This document shows, piece after piece, positions 55,395 through 63,556 of a stretch of DNA of 64,000 bases. Position 1 is the first letter of the stretch. Each line of letters begins with the position of its first letter. The DNA is taken from assembly GCF_030295425.1 (NCBI RefSeq), contig NZ_AP027081.1:434001-498000 (forward strand), written 5' to 3'. This stretch comes from Mesoterricola sediminis (GTDB lineage Bacteria > Acidobacteriota > Holophagae > Holophagales > Holophagaceae). Under the pieces are notes generated by a model that was not told the origin of the DNA, did no database searches, and saw only the letters and a list, made by a program, of their open reading frames with translations. The position numbers and the translations under genes were made by a program.

Positions 55395-56249
55395 ATGAAT
55401 CTTGGCAAAGGGTTCGCCAACTACGAGCAGACCGATCCGTCGGGGCTCATCTACATGCAGGCTAGGTTCTATCTGCCGATGTATGGACGGTTCGCGAACC
55501 CTGATCCGGCGAGGGACCAGCACTTCAAAGATACTCAGAGTTGGAACATCTACAGTTACGTTCGGAACAACCCCGTGATGATGATTGATCCAAGTGGACT
55601 TTTGGCGCTTAGCGCCGAAGAGAAGAAACAATTTTTAATGACTGGGAGTACTGGTCGGCCTTTCGGAGGCAAGCGTGGTCATTCCGCCTCAACGTCGCAA
55701 ACAGGCACCATTGCGATCGACCCTGGGCATGGTGATCACAACAATAAAAATAAACAGGTTGACCCCGGTGCTGTTAATGGCAAGGACTACGAGAAGGATT
55801 TTGCGCTAAATATAGCCAATTCAACCTATTCTATCCTGAAGGATAAAGGGTATGATGTCTTGATGACCCGAACAGGGGATGTGCAGGATGCCGGGACACA
55901 GCTGCAGTGGAGGATTGATACTGCAACAGGGGCAAGTATTTTCGTGAGCATTCACATTAATTCGAGTGAAAGCGCTGGCGCCAATGGATTTTCTGTCTGC
56001 TACAAGGACGGGGATGCTGCTAGCAAGGCATTGGCGCAGTCCATATTGGCTTCCAACACCCAATTGGTAGGTAGAGGGCTTTCGGCAAGAAGTGATTTGT
56101 ATGTATTAAATGCATTCAAGGGAACGGCAGTTCTGGTTGAGGCTGGCTTTATCAGCAATGCCAGGGACCTTTCGGTTCTCCGAAATGGCGCTGTGGCAAT
56201 AGGTAGAGATATTGCAGCGGGAATTATTGGTTATTTGGGAGGCAAGTGA
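55395..56249 (+). CDS. Displaced Rhs tip cassette: N-acetylmuramoyl-L-alanine amidase toxin
   Basis: 284 aa. The first 75 residues are Rhs core (GKGFANYEQTDPSGLIYMQ, SWNIYSYVRNNP) ending in DPSGL. The tip is an Amidase_3 domain: zinc His in IAIDPGHGDHNN, the Glu region GAVNGKDYEKDFAL, second His in FVSIHINSSES, and catalytic Glu in VLVEAGFISNARDL. It would cut the amide between MurNAc and the stem peptide in peptidoglycan. No signal peptide, so it is probably silent until joined to a full core. The core part shares a 49-bp exact repeat with the active gene. An exported immunity gene overlaps its stop. Confidence 0.85.
   Translation: MNLGKGFANYEQTDPSGLIYMQARFYLPMYGRFANPDPARDQHFKDTQSWNIYSYVRNNPVMMIDPSGLLALSAEEKKQFLMTGSTGRPFGGKRGHSASTSQTGTIAIDPGHGDHNNKNKQVDPGAVNGKDYEKDFALNIANSTYSILKDKGYDVLMTRTGDVQDAGTQLQWRIDTATGASIFVSIHINSSESAGANGFSVCYKDGDAASKALAQSILASNTQLVGRGLSARSDLYVLNAFKGTAVLVEAGFISNARDLSVLRNGAVAIGRDIAAGIIGYLGGK
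55423..55471 (+). repeat. 49-bp exact direct repeat in Rhs core (copy 2)
   Basis: Identical to 51941-51989 and in the same orientation. Recombination between the two would delete the 3.5 kb between them and place the amidase tip on the active protein. Confidence 0.9.
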
Positions 56250-56659
56250 TGCGTTATGCATGTTTTATCATCCTCCTGTCGTTGTCTCCACTGTTTGCGG
56301 GGGAGAATGAGAACTATTGGGGAATATATAAGTCAAAAAAAGCCAATGTTCCTATAGTCTTTGCGCTCGGTGATTCTGGAATTTCCCGTCTAGACGCATT
56401 TGGGAAGCGCTATGCTGGTAAATCAATCAGTGTGGACTTTCTTGGCCTGTATGGGAACTCAGAGCTATTGCAAATTAAATTTGATGATGACAGTGGATTT
56501 GTAAACACTATCAAACTGTTGCTGGTTGTTGTGAATGATCGCCTGAAATTGGTCTCGGGCTACTACATGAGATTCCGCCTAAAGGAAGACAATAGTCTTA
56601 ATATTGAAAAGTTGGAGTCGATTGAGTTTGGGTTTTCAAAGGGGAAAATGGGCAACTAG
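56246..56659 (+). CDS. Probable periplasmic immunity protein for the amidase tip
   Basis: 137 aa, AT-rich, ATGA overlap with the amidase cassette. Signal peptide MMRYACFIILLSLSPLFAG. The mature part is beta-rich (SVDFLGLYGNSELLQIKFDD, LVVVNDRLKLVSGYYMRF). Not recognised by family. An exported inhibitor is what a peptidoglycan amidase toxin would require, which supports the pairing. Confidence 0.65.
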   Translation: MMRYACFIILLSLSPLFAGENENYWGIYKSKKANVPIVFALGDSGISRLDAFGKRYAGKSISVDFLGLYGNSELLQIKFDDDSGFVNTIKLLLVVVNDRLKLVSGYYMRFRLKEDNSLNIEKLESIEFGFSKGKMGN

Positions 56660-56947
56660 ACCCAATGTAGCCTGACGCTAACTTGCAGAAACCCTTGTAT
56701 ACAACCTGCCCTGGTGTTGCTGACGATGGTTTCGGACCACGACTAAGCCGGGGCCCGCGGACCACATTCCTGGATGGCGCGGGTCAAAGGGCCTCCGAGA
56801 TTAAAAGCTGGCGTCCACACACCATGCTGTCGGAGCAGGCCCCATGAAAGGGCTGCACGAATTGGAAACCATCGTACGCTTGATGATCCAATAAAAATGC
56901 CCAGGACATCATGACGCTTTTCTCTAACCGCGGCACCAACCTGTCCT
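56660..56947. other. Region without recognisable gene
   Basis: These 288 bases change from AT-rich to mixed composition and back and contain no frame with gene-like character. They may be scrambled remnants of former cassettes. I see no repeat or RNA motif that I can name. Confidence 0.4.
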
Positions 56948-57241
56948 CTATCTTCGGACCCGTTTCACGCCTCGCAGAAGAACTTCGACTAGAAACAGAT
57001 CCAGTAAGGCTGGGATCCCAACCTCAATTCCAATTCGAGAAAGCAAAATCAAAAATGAAAAACTGTATTTTTTTTCAAGTCCCAAGCCAAAGTCGCCCAA
57101 GAATTTGACCCATGGCCAAGTAACCACCTCGACGCCTTGGTACATCCATTCAGAGTAAGCCCCATCAAAGCAGGACATGAGGTAGGCGATGGTTACCATA
57201 AGCCAGATCGATGAATACACGATATAGAAACGCTTCCTCAT
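56948..57241 (-). CDS. Small two-TM membrane protein, unknown
   Basis: 97 aa from ATG 57241, chosen for GGAGG 5 nt upstream. Two hydrophobic segments: FYIVYSSIWLMVTIAYLMS near the N terminus and FLILLSRIGIEVGIPALLD near residue 70. AT-rich, and on the opposite strand to the adjacent tip cassettes. The insertion sequence begins 22 bp upstream of its start and may have cut off its promoter. It might be an orphan inner-membrane immunity protein; no family was recognised. Confidence 0.5.
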   Translation of the reverse strand: MRKRFYIVYSSIWLMVTIAYLMSCFDGAYSEWMYQGVEVVTWPWVKFLGDFGLGLEKKYSFSFLILLSRIGIEVGIPALLDLFLVEVLLRGVKRVRR

Positions 57242-57263
57242 CCGGCCTCCGCGCATTGAGATA

Positions 57264-58753
57264 GTCGATCCTGCGAAACCCCTCCCGACATTCACAGGGC
57301 CCCAGAGGCCTCCCGATCGAGCCGGAGCACCTCCAGGTGACGACAGAGGGCTTGTAGGGCCTCCCAGGCGTTGCCGGTGAGCATGTACAAAAGGGCCCTG
57401 AGGCGGGCCAGGATCTTCCGGAGGTTGTGCCCGGCCCCGCAGAGGATCGCGTTGATCGCGTCCCCTGCCATGCCTTTGAGGAAGTTCCGTCCCAGCAACC
57501 CGTCTGCTTTCATGTGCCCGATCTCCGGCTCCACCGCGGATCGCCGTCGTAGGTGGCGCTTGAGGGTGTAGCCGAGCTTCCGGGTGCCGCTGATGAGGAC
57601 CCGGCTTCGTTCCTCGGAAACTCCATGCCCCTTGTATCCTCGGTCAACGAAGGTGTGGGCCGGAACCTTGCCTGTGAGCCGCTCGACCTGGTCGAGTTGA
57701 CCTTCCAAGGTGTGGCCATCGTAGGGGTTGTCCGGGCAGGTCTGAATGCCGACGACGAAGCCTTCCTTGTGCGTGACGGCGAGGCTGACCTTCACCCCGA
57801 ACTCGTAGGGGCGGTGGGCCTTCCCTTTGGCGATGCACTCCACCTCGGGTGCATGCAGGCTGTAGATCTTGCCCTTGGTGAGCCGGGTCTGACCGAGAAT
57901 GAGCTCCGCCAGAATCATGGTCCGCTTGTTGCGGTCGAAGGCGACATCGGACATCTTCCGCTCGACATCGCGCATCACCCGGCCGGCCATGGTCTTCAGG
58001 CTCTTCAGGACCTTCTTGGCGCGCTTGAATTGCCTGGCCTTGGAATGGCCGCCGTGCTTGCGGAAGGCCCGGTCCATCATCCGGCGGTAGCTCTGGCGCA
58101 GGACCAGACCTTCGTCCTTGGCCACGCGGAGCATGGCTGCATGAACCTTGCGGTAGAGGCGCGCGTCGGTGGGGTGCTGCACATTCTTCGGCTGGACGGT
58201 GGTGTCCACGATGACCTTGTCGAAGCTCGTCTCGGTGATGGTCCGGGTGGCCTTGCCCGCCTCGATCGTGATCTGGAGCAGCTTCTCCACGCCCTTCTCG
58301 CCGATCCGCTGCCGCCAGCGGGTCATCTGGGTCGGATGAACGGGCAAGTCATGGCGGAAGAACTCCTCGCCGCAGAAGAACTGCCAGTAGGGGTTCTCAA
58401 CCCAGCGGGCAACGGTCAGCTCGTCGGAGAGGTTGAAGGTGTGCTTGAGGAGTTGGAGGCCGGCCATGAGCCGGGTGGGGACCGCCGGTCTGCCGTTGTT
58501 GGGGCAGTACATGGGCCGGAATTCAGCGGCGATTGCATCCCAATCGATGGCCGCGGCAAGGCGGACCAGCTCGTGGTTCATGTCCAGGGCCAGGTCCAGG
58601 CGCATGGCTCCCATCAGGGGGCGTTCGTGGGTGGTTGCCTTGGGCTTGGGCTTCATCGGTACACCGGAATCCGGGGGGGTCGCCCCCTACTATCTTGTGT
58701 ACCTTATACTTGAAAAGTTTCATCAAGTTACTGATTTATTTGCTGGTTGTACG
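57264..58753 (-). mobile_element. Insertion sequence copy 1 (DUF772/IS5-IS1182-like), right end truncated
   Basis: Left end GTCGATCCTGCG preceded by TA. Compared with copy 2, this copy stops at GTTGTACG and lacks the last 14-15 bases, including the right terminal inverted repeat; copy 2 starts immediately after a TA. It also has one extra G in the G-run upstream of the transposase gene (near 58671-58677). Without its right end it is unlikely to move alone. Confidence 0.8.
57292..58656 (-). CDS. Transposase, IS copy 1
   Basis: 454 aa. N-terminal DUF772-type domain (PNNGRPAVPTRLMAGLQLLK, NPYWQFFCGEEFF) and DDE domain: first Asp in FDKVIVDTTVQPKNV, second in AHTFVDRGYKGHG, Glu in RRRSAVEPEIGHMKADGLLG. 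Start ATG 58656; the extra base noted upstream shifts the N-terminal extension seen in copy 2 out of frame. Nearly identical to the copy 2 protein. Confidence 0.9.
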   Translation of the reverse strand: MKPKPKATTHERPLMGAMRLDLALDMNHELVRLAAAIDWDAIAAEFRPMYCPNNGRPAVPTRLMAGLQLLKHTFNLSDELTVARWVENPYWQFFCGEEFFRHDLPVHPTQMTRWRQRIGEKGVEKLLQITIEAGKATRTITETSFDKVIVDTTVQPKNVQHPTDARLYRKVHAAMLRVAKDEGLVLRQSYRRMMDRAFRKHGGHSKARQFKRAKKVLKSLKTMAGRVMRDVERKMSDVAFDRNKRTMILAELILGQTRLTKGKIYSLHAPEVECIAKGKAHRPYEFGVKVSLAVTHKEGFVVGIQTCPDNPYDGHTLEGQLDQVERLTGKVPAHTFVDRGYKGHGVSEERSRVLISGTRKLGYTLKRHLRRRSAVEPEIGHMKADGLLGRNFLKGMAGDAINAILCGAGHNLRKILARLRALLYMLTGNAWEALQALCRHLEVLRLDREASGAL

Positions 58754-58755
58754 TA

Positions 58756-60259
58756 GTCGACCCTGCGAAACCCCTCACGGCATTCAGATGGCCCCAGAGG
58801 CCTCCTGATGAAACCGGAGCACCTCCAGGTGACGGCAAAGGGATTGTAGGGCCTCCCAGGCGTTGCCGGTGAGCAGGTACAAAAGGGCCCTGAGTCGGGC
58901 CAGGATCTTCCGCATGTTGTGCCCGGCCCCGCAGAGGATCGCGTTGATCGCGTCCCCTGCCATGCCCTTGAGGAAGTTCCGTCCCAGCAACCCATCCGCT
59001 TTCATGTGCCCGATCTCCGGCTCCACCGCGGATCGCCGTCGTAGGTGGCGTTTGAGGGTGTAGCCAAGCTTCCGGGTGCCGCTGATCAGGACCCGGCTTC
59101 GTTCCTCGGGAACTCCATGCCCCTTGTATCCTCGGTCAACGAAGGTGTGGGCCGGAACCCTGCCTGTGAGCCGCTCGACCTGGTCGAGTTGACCTTCCAA
59201 GGTGTGGCCATCGTAGGGGTTGTCCGGGCAGGTCTGAATGCCGACGACGAAGCCTTCCTTGTGCGTGACGGCAAGGCTGACCTTCACCCCGAACTCGTAG
59301 GGGCGGTGGGCCTTCCCTTTGGCGATGCACTCCACCTCGGGTGCATGCAGGCTGTAGATCTTGCCCTTGGTGAGCCGGGTCTGACCGAGAATGAGCTCCG
59401 CCAGAATCATGGTCCGCTTGTTGCGGTCGAAGGCGACATCGGACATCTTCCGCTCGACATCGCGCATCACCCGGCCGGCCATGGTCTTCAGGCTCTTCAG
59501 GACCTTCTTGGCGCGCTTGAATTGCCTGGCCTTGGAATGGCCGCCGTGCTTGCGGAAGGCCCGGTCCATCATCCGGCGGTAGCTCTGGCGCAGGACCAGA
59601 CCTTCGTCCTTGGCCACGCGGAGCATGGCTGCATGAACCTTGCGGTAGAGGCGCGCGTCGGTGGGGTGCTGCACATTCTTCGGCTGGACGGTGGTGTCCA
59701 CGATGACCTTGTCGAAGCTCGTCTCGGTGATGGTCCGGGTGGCCTTGCCCGCCTCGATCGTGATCTGGAGCAGCTTCTCCACGCCCTTCTCGCCGATCCG
59801 CTGCCGCCAGCGGGTCATCTGGGTCGGATGAACGGGCAAGTCATGGCGGAAGAACTCCTCGCCGCAGAAGAACTGCCAGTAGGGGTTCTCAACCCAGCGG
59901 GCAACGGTCAGCTCGTCGGAGAGGTTGAAGGTGTGCTTGAGGAGTTGGAGGCCGGCCATGAGCCGGGTGGGGACCGCCGGTCTGCCGTTGTTGGGGCAGT
60001 ACATGGGCCGGAATTCAGCGGCGATTGCATCCCAATCGATGGCCGCGGCAAGGCGGACCAGCTCGTGGTTCATGTCCAGGGCCAGGTCCAGGCGCATGGT
60101 TCCCATCAGGGGGCGTTCGTGGGTGGTTGCCTTGGGCTTGGGCTTCGTCGGTACACCGGAATCCGGGGGGTCGCCCCCTACTATCTTGTGTACCTCATAC
60201 TTGAAATGTTTCATCAAGTTACTGATTTATTTGCTGGTTGTACGTAATGCAGGGCCGAC
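58756..60259 (-). mobile_element. Insertion sequence copy 2, complete (1504 bp)
   Basis: Terminal inverted repeats GTCGACCCTGCG (left) and GTCGGCCCTGCA (right, read inward) match at 10 of 12 positions. TA flanks both ends (58754-58755 and 60260-60261), which fits a TA target duplication. It is inserted between the truncated right end of copy 1 and a fragment of a third copy. Confidence 0.88.
58784..60214 (-). CDS. Transposase, IS copy 2
   Basis: 476 aa from ATG 60214 (a TTG at 60217 is also in frame). Same DUF772 plus DDE architecture as copy 1. The codon equivalent to the copy 1 start is ACG here, so translation must begin in the upstream extension MKHFKYEVHKIVGGDPP or at a later ATG. The presence of an open extension in copies 2, 3 and 4 suggests that it is the native N terminus. 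Confidence 0.88.
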   Translation of the reverse strand: MKHFKYEVHKIVGGDPPDSGVPTKPKPKATTHERPLMGTMRLDLALDMNHELVRLAAAIDWDAIAAEFRPMYCPNNGRPAVPTRLMAGLQLLKHTFNLSDELTVARWVENPYWQFFCGEEFFRHDLPVHPTQMTRWRQRIGEKGVEKLLQITIEAGKATRTITETSFDKVIVDTTVQPKNVQHPTDARLYRKVHAAMLRVAKDEGLVLRQSYRRMMDRAFRKHGGHSKARQFKRAKKVLKSLKTMAGRVMRDVERKMSDVAFDRNKRTMILAELILGQTRLTKGKIYSLHAPEVECIAKGKAHRPYEFGVKVSLAVTHKEGFVVGIQTCPDNPYDGHTLEGQLDQVERLTGRVPAHTFVDRGYKGHGVPEERSRVLISGTRKLGYTLKRHLRRRSAVEPEIGHMKADGLLGRNFLKGMAGDAINAILCGAGHNMRKILARLRALLYLLTGNAWEALQSLCRHLEVLRFHQEASGAI

Positions 60260-60261
60260 TA

Positions 60262-60519
60262 CATGGGCCGGAATTCAGCGGCGATTGCATCCCAATCGAT
60301 GGCCGCGGCAAGGCGGACCAGCTCGTGGTTCATGTCCAGGGCCAGGTCCAGGCGCATGGTTCCCATCAGGGGGCGTTCGTGGGTGGTTGCCTTGGGCTTG
60401 GGCTTCATCGGTACACCGGAATCCGGGGGGTCGCCCCCTACTATCTTGTGTACCTTATACTTGAAAAGTTTCATCAAGTTACTGATTTATTTGCTGGTTG
60501 TACGTAATACAGGGCCGAC
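60262..60519 (-). mobile_element. Insertion sequence copy 3, 5'-end fragment
   Basis: 258 bp: the first about 72 transposase codons (MKLFKYKVHKIVGGDPPDSG to AEFRPM, 60259-60477) and an intact right terminal repeat ending at 60519, followed by TA. The rest of the gene is absent; copy 2 abuts the break. With the oppositely oriented copy 4 at 63883 it brackets the inverted Rhs module. Confidence 0.85.
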
Positions 60520-60541
60520 TAATGCCTTCCTTGGCCTTCAA

Positions 60542-60952
60542 TCACGACAGCCTAAATAGCTCATCGCCTTCACCATTAATAATTGTGCCTAGTCTTGATA
60601 ATTCCACAAGTGACTTCGCAATTTCTCGCTCAGAAACGCCGACCTTCTTCCCGCAAACCAGAACATTCTTAATGTCCTTAGACGAAAAATATAGAGACAA
60701 ACGCCATGCATCAAAATATTGAGGCATATCGAGTCTTTTGTGGCAATCAACCACATCTCCATTCGAAGCCACAAATTTTACCCCAAGTCCATGTTTATTG
60801 AAGCTCCAGTGATAGCCATTTAGTTCAATTTGACCACGCGCAGGAACCCCAAAACACAATTCGTCAACCTTGAATTGGTATGAAAGCCTTTCAACCAAAC
60901 CGGATTGAACCCCAACAAATTCTGCAAGTAATAATTCAAAGTTGTGCTTCAT
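60542..60952 (-). CDS. Probable immunity protein for the ParB-like tip
   Basis: 136 aa, AT-rich, two bases downstream of the second core/tip gene. No signal peptide, so cytoplasmic, as expected for a nuclease inhibitor. The central part (GYHWSFNKHGLGVKFVASNG, FDAWRLSLYF) resembles small immunity-like families of the DUF6896 type; this resemblance is from memory of the pattern, not a search. A C-terminal stretch (SEREIAKSLVELSRLGTI) looks like a helix-turn-helix segment. Confidence 0.65.
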   Translation of the reverse strand: MKHNFELLLAEFVGVQSGLVERLSYQFKVDELCFGVPARGQIELNGYHWSFNKHGLGVKFVASNGDVVDCHKRLDMPQYFDAWRLSLYFSSKDIKNVLVCGKKVGVSEREIAKSLVELSRLGTIINGEGDELFRLS

Positions 60953-60954
60953 AT

Positions 60955-63099
60955 TTAGCTCCTGGCCTCAGCAACCTGCCGCAATAGCTCGGCCCCCTCC
61001 TTGTCTGAAACCTTCTTGATAAGAACCGGAACTTCCCTAATTCCTGCTTTAATCGCAGCAGCTACGCGGTGATGACCATCCAGGATAATTCGCTTCCCAT
61101 CAACAACTGCAATTTGAATAGGCTTGGAAGCATCGAATCCGTTAGCCTTCATATCCTTTGCCATTCTTTTGATTAGGCTTCCACTCATTTCGGATGATGA
61201 CTGTCTGCTCAGCAGTGTATTTGGCGAATAAGACGCCTTCAATTCTTGAGCAACTGCTCCGGCTTCACTTCTCGCAAGGAAGCTTGTTGCCCTTCCGAGT
61301 AAGGCACCTCCAACCTCCCCCTCCATTACGGCTGTGGGTACTTCCATGGAACGGTTCAGTAACAGGTCCTTTGCGCCAGCACCGTTTTCTGCATCCTTCC
61401 CTATGTTGCTAAGCATCGGGATGTCCTGGTTTCCAACGGCGTTAATTCCCGCGGAAACAACGTCGGTAGCTTGAGCAACGACCTGAAACCCGGGGTTATG
61501 GGTCACTGTCGCGGAGTAAAGAGCATTAAGAGTCTTATCGACGATGGTGGAATTGCCCCCCAGATACCATGGCACTCCTGCCATCCCGTTTGGATCCAGC
61601 ATCATCACCGGGTTGTTCTGGACGTAGCTGTAGATGTTCCAACTCTGCGTCTGCTCGAAGTGCTGATCCCTTGCAGGATCCGGGCTCGCGAACCGTCCAT
61701 ACATCGGCAGGTAGAAGCGCGCCTGCATGTAGATGAGGCCAGAGGGATCTGTCTGCTCGTGCCCCGTGAACCCCTTGCCGGTTTCCAGTTTCTCCCCTGG
61801 CCAGGCGAGCATGCCGAAGGGCAGGTACTTCTGCTCGCCTTCCACGGTGCCGGCCTCGTTGACCTCGAAGCGGGGGCTTCCGAGGCTGTCCACGAGGGTG
61901 GTGTGCAGGGTGCCATTGTTTTCGACGACACCCACTTCGCGCGTCCCGAGGTAGACGATGTCGCGCTTCCAGCCCAGGATCCCCATCACCTTCACGGTCA
62001 GGGTCTGGACGGTCTGGACCTGCATCGCGTTGGTGGCGGCCAGGACATAGGTGGTCGTGGTCGTGGGGCTGACCGATCTGCTCCCGTTGGCTTCAACGGG
62101 CTCCCCGTTCAGGGTCTGGGCGGACGCACCGGAGACGGACCAGTTCAGCACGGTGCTCTCGCCCTGATTGATCGCCGCCCGGAGCGTGGTCAGCGCGACG
62201 GTGGCCGGGGGTACTGCGTTCAGGGTGAAGCTGTCGGACGCCGCGGGGTTCGCGACGCTGGCGGCGGTGATGGTCACCGGGGTTCCGGTCGCGGGCGCGG
62301 TCCACGTGAAGGCGGGCCCGGTGAACGAGGTGGGCGATCCCCCGGAGGCGGTCCAGGCGATCTGCTGCGAGGCACTGCCTCCCACCCCCGCCAGGGTCGC
62401 ATAGAAGGTGTTCACGCTGCCGGCGGCCACGGAGGTCCCGGCGGGCTTGGGCGAGATGGTCACCGTCACGGGGGAGACCACGACGGTCGCAGTGGCCTGG
62501 GTGGTGCCCACCCCGTTGGTGACCGAGAGGGTGTACGTGGTGGTGGCCGTGGGCTGCACCCCAAGGGACCCGGAGGGGGTCGAGACCCCTCCGCCCGGGC
62601 TCAGGGTGTAACTCGTCCCTCCGCTCGTGGACCAGGCCAGGGTGCTGGTGCCACCAAAGGGCACGCTGGCCGGCGAGGCGGTGAAGGCGGAGATGGCCGG
62701 CCTGGTCTGGGCGGCCATCACCTGCACGACCACGGATGCGGTGCTGCCGGCGTAGACGCTGTCCGGAAGGACCACGAAGTTGACGGTGTACGTCCCGGCG
62801 GCGCTGAAGGTGTAGGTGAAGGGACCCAGACCCGTGGCGATCTGGACGCCGTTCAACGTCCACTTCGGGGATCGCCCACCGTTCAGGTCGCCACTGAACT
62901 CGACCGGCACCCCTGCGGTGGCCAGGAAGGGGGACGTGGCCGGCAGCAGGATCCGCGCGTTGGAGGGCTCGGTTCCCCCCGCCCCCGCGGCCAGGGCTTT
63001 CTTGGGTGGGGTGACAGCCGTCGACCCGGTCTGGGCCTGGGCCGGGACGAGGGTGACGGCGAGGAGGAGGGCTGCGGCGCGAAGGAAGAGGTTCAACAT
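60955..63099 (-). CDS. Secreted Rhs core/tip protein, second copy; ParB-like nuclease tip
   Basis: 714 aa. Residues 1 to about 450 are identical to the protein at 50602-52689 (signal peptide, Ig-like repeats, start of the core). The core then differs at DNA level (SWNIYSYVQNNP, cleavage-type DPNGM) and carries another tip. The tip has a linker with AGVPWYLGGNSTIVDKTLNA and ends in a ParB/sulfiredoxin-like domain: SGSLIKRMAKDMKANGF, PIQIAVVDGKRIILDGHHRV and AAAIKAGIREVPVLI. Such domains occur as toxin tips with presumed DNase or nucleotide-dependent activity. Only a 3' fragment of the YD gene lies in front, so it may be silent or need its own promoter in the 52-bp gap. Confidence 0.87.
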   Translation of the reverse strand: MLNLFLRAAALLLAVTLVPAQAQTGSTAVTPPKKALAAGAGGTEPSNARILLPATSPFLATAGVPVEFSGDLNGGRSPKWTLNGVQIATGLGPFTYTFSAAGTYTVNFVVLPDSVYAGSTASVVVQVMAAQTRPAISAFTASPASVPFGGTSTLAWSTSGGTSYTLSPGGGVSTPSGSLGVQPTATTTYTLSVTNGVGTTQATATVVVSPVTVTISPKPAGTSVAAGSVNTFYATLAGVGGSASQQIAWTASGGSPTSFTGPAFTWTAPATGTPVTITAASVANPAASDSFTLNAVPPATVALTTLRAAINQGESTVLNWSVSGASAQTLNGEPVEANGSRSVSPTTTTTYVLAATNAMQVQTVQTLTVKVMGILGWKRDIVYLGTREVGVVENNGTLHTTLVDSLGSPRFEVNEAGTVEGEQKYLPFGMLAWPGEKLETGKGFTGHEQTDPSGLIYMQARFYLPMYGRFASPDPARDQHFEQTQSWNIYSYVQNNPVMMLDPNGMAGVPWYLGGNSTIVDKTLNALYSATVTHNPGFQVVAQATDVVSAGINAVGNQDIPMLSNIGKDAENGAGAKDLLLNRSMEVPTAVMEGEVGGALLGRATSFLARSEAGAVAQELKASYSPNTLLSRQSSSEMSGSLIKRMAKDMKANGFDASKPIQIAVVDGKRIILDGHHRVAAAIKAGIREVPVLIKKVSDKEGAELLRQVAEARS

Positions 63100-63552
63100 G
63101 GCTGCTCGCTTGAGTTTCGGAGGGATGGCCTGCCAGACACCGGACGGTAGATCAGGGGGCGTATTGCGCTTCGTACTCCGAAACGAGCTGACGCTTATCG
63201 TTATAGACCTTGTGCTTGATCGTCGAAAGGACCCCGCCCGTCAGGGTCCGGATCCAGGCCCGCAGGCCATCGGCTCCATAGGCGTACTCCTCTACCTGGG
63301 GCACGCTCGCGGCCGTCTCCTGGTAGACCATGCGGACCACCCGGCCCAGGGCATCGTACGCGAGGTTCAGGGAGGGGTATCCGGAGGAACCGGCCTTGGC
63401 GTAGATCTGGATCAGGTTCCCGTAGGCATCATAGGTGGCGCCCGTCGGCACACCACTGGCTCCGCCGGGCAACTGGTTGGTATTCGCCAGATGGTCGAGT
63501 TCCGCCCCCGTGAACATGAAATTGTTGATCCAGGGCATGGCGGCCGCCGAGG
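61751..63552 (-). repeat. 1.8-kb inverted repeat, arm B
   Basis: Counterpart of 50149-51950 in opposite orientation. The distance between the inner ends of the arms is about 9.8 kb, and that segment contains all displaced cassettes, the recombinase remnant and three insertion sequence copies. Confidence 0.9.
63152..63538 (-). pseudogene. Duplicated 3' fragment of the YD-repeat gene
   Basis: 128 codons equal to the last 128 of the protein ending at 50549, with two visible amino-acid differences (Leu to Met and Ile to Ser). It contains the final YD repeats and the same stop. Everything upstream of about 63567 is unrelated, and a 2-nt insertion near 63552 breaks the frame, so this is not a functional gene. 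Confidence 0.88.
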
Positions 63553-63556
63553 GGAG

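Noticed and set aside
54225-56249. Two independent small Rhs-family genes
   Set aside because: Both start inside the conserved core, lack signal peptides and credible ribosome sites, and are followed by immunity-like genes; displaced tip cassettes explain this better.
58657-58753. N-terminal extension of the copy 1 transposase as a separate small gene
   Set aside because: It is the same extension as in copies 2-4 put out of frame by one extra G in a G-run; not a separate gene.
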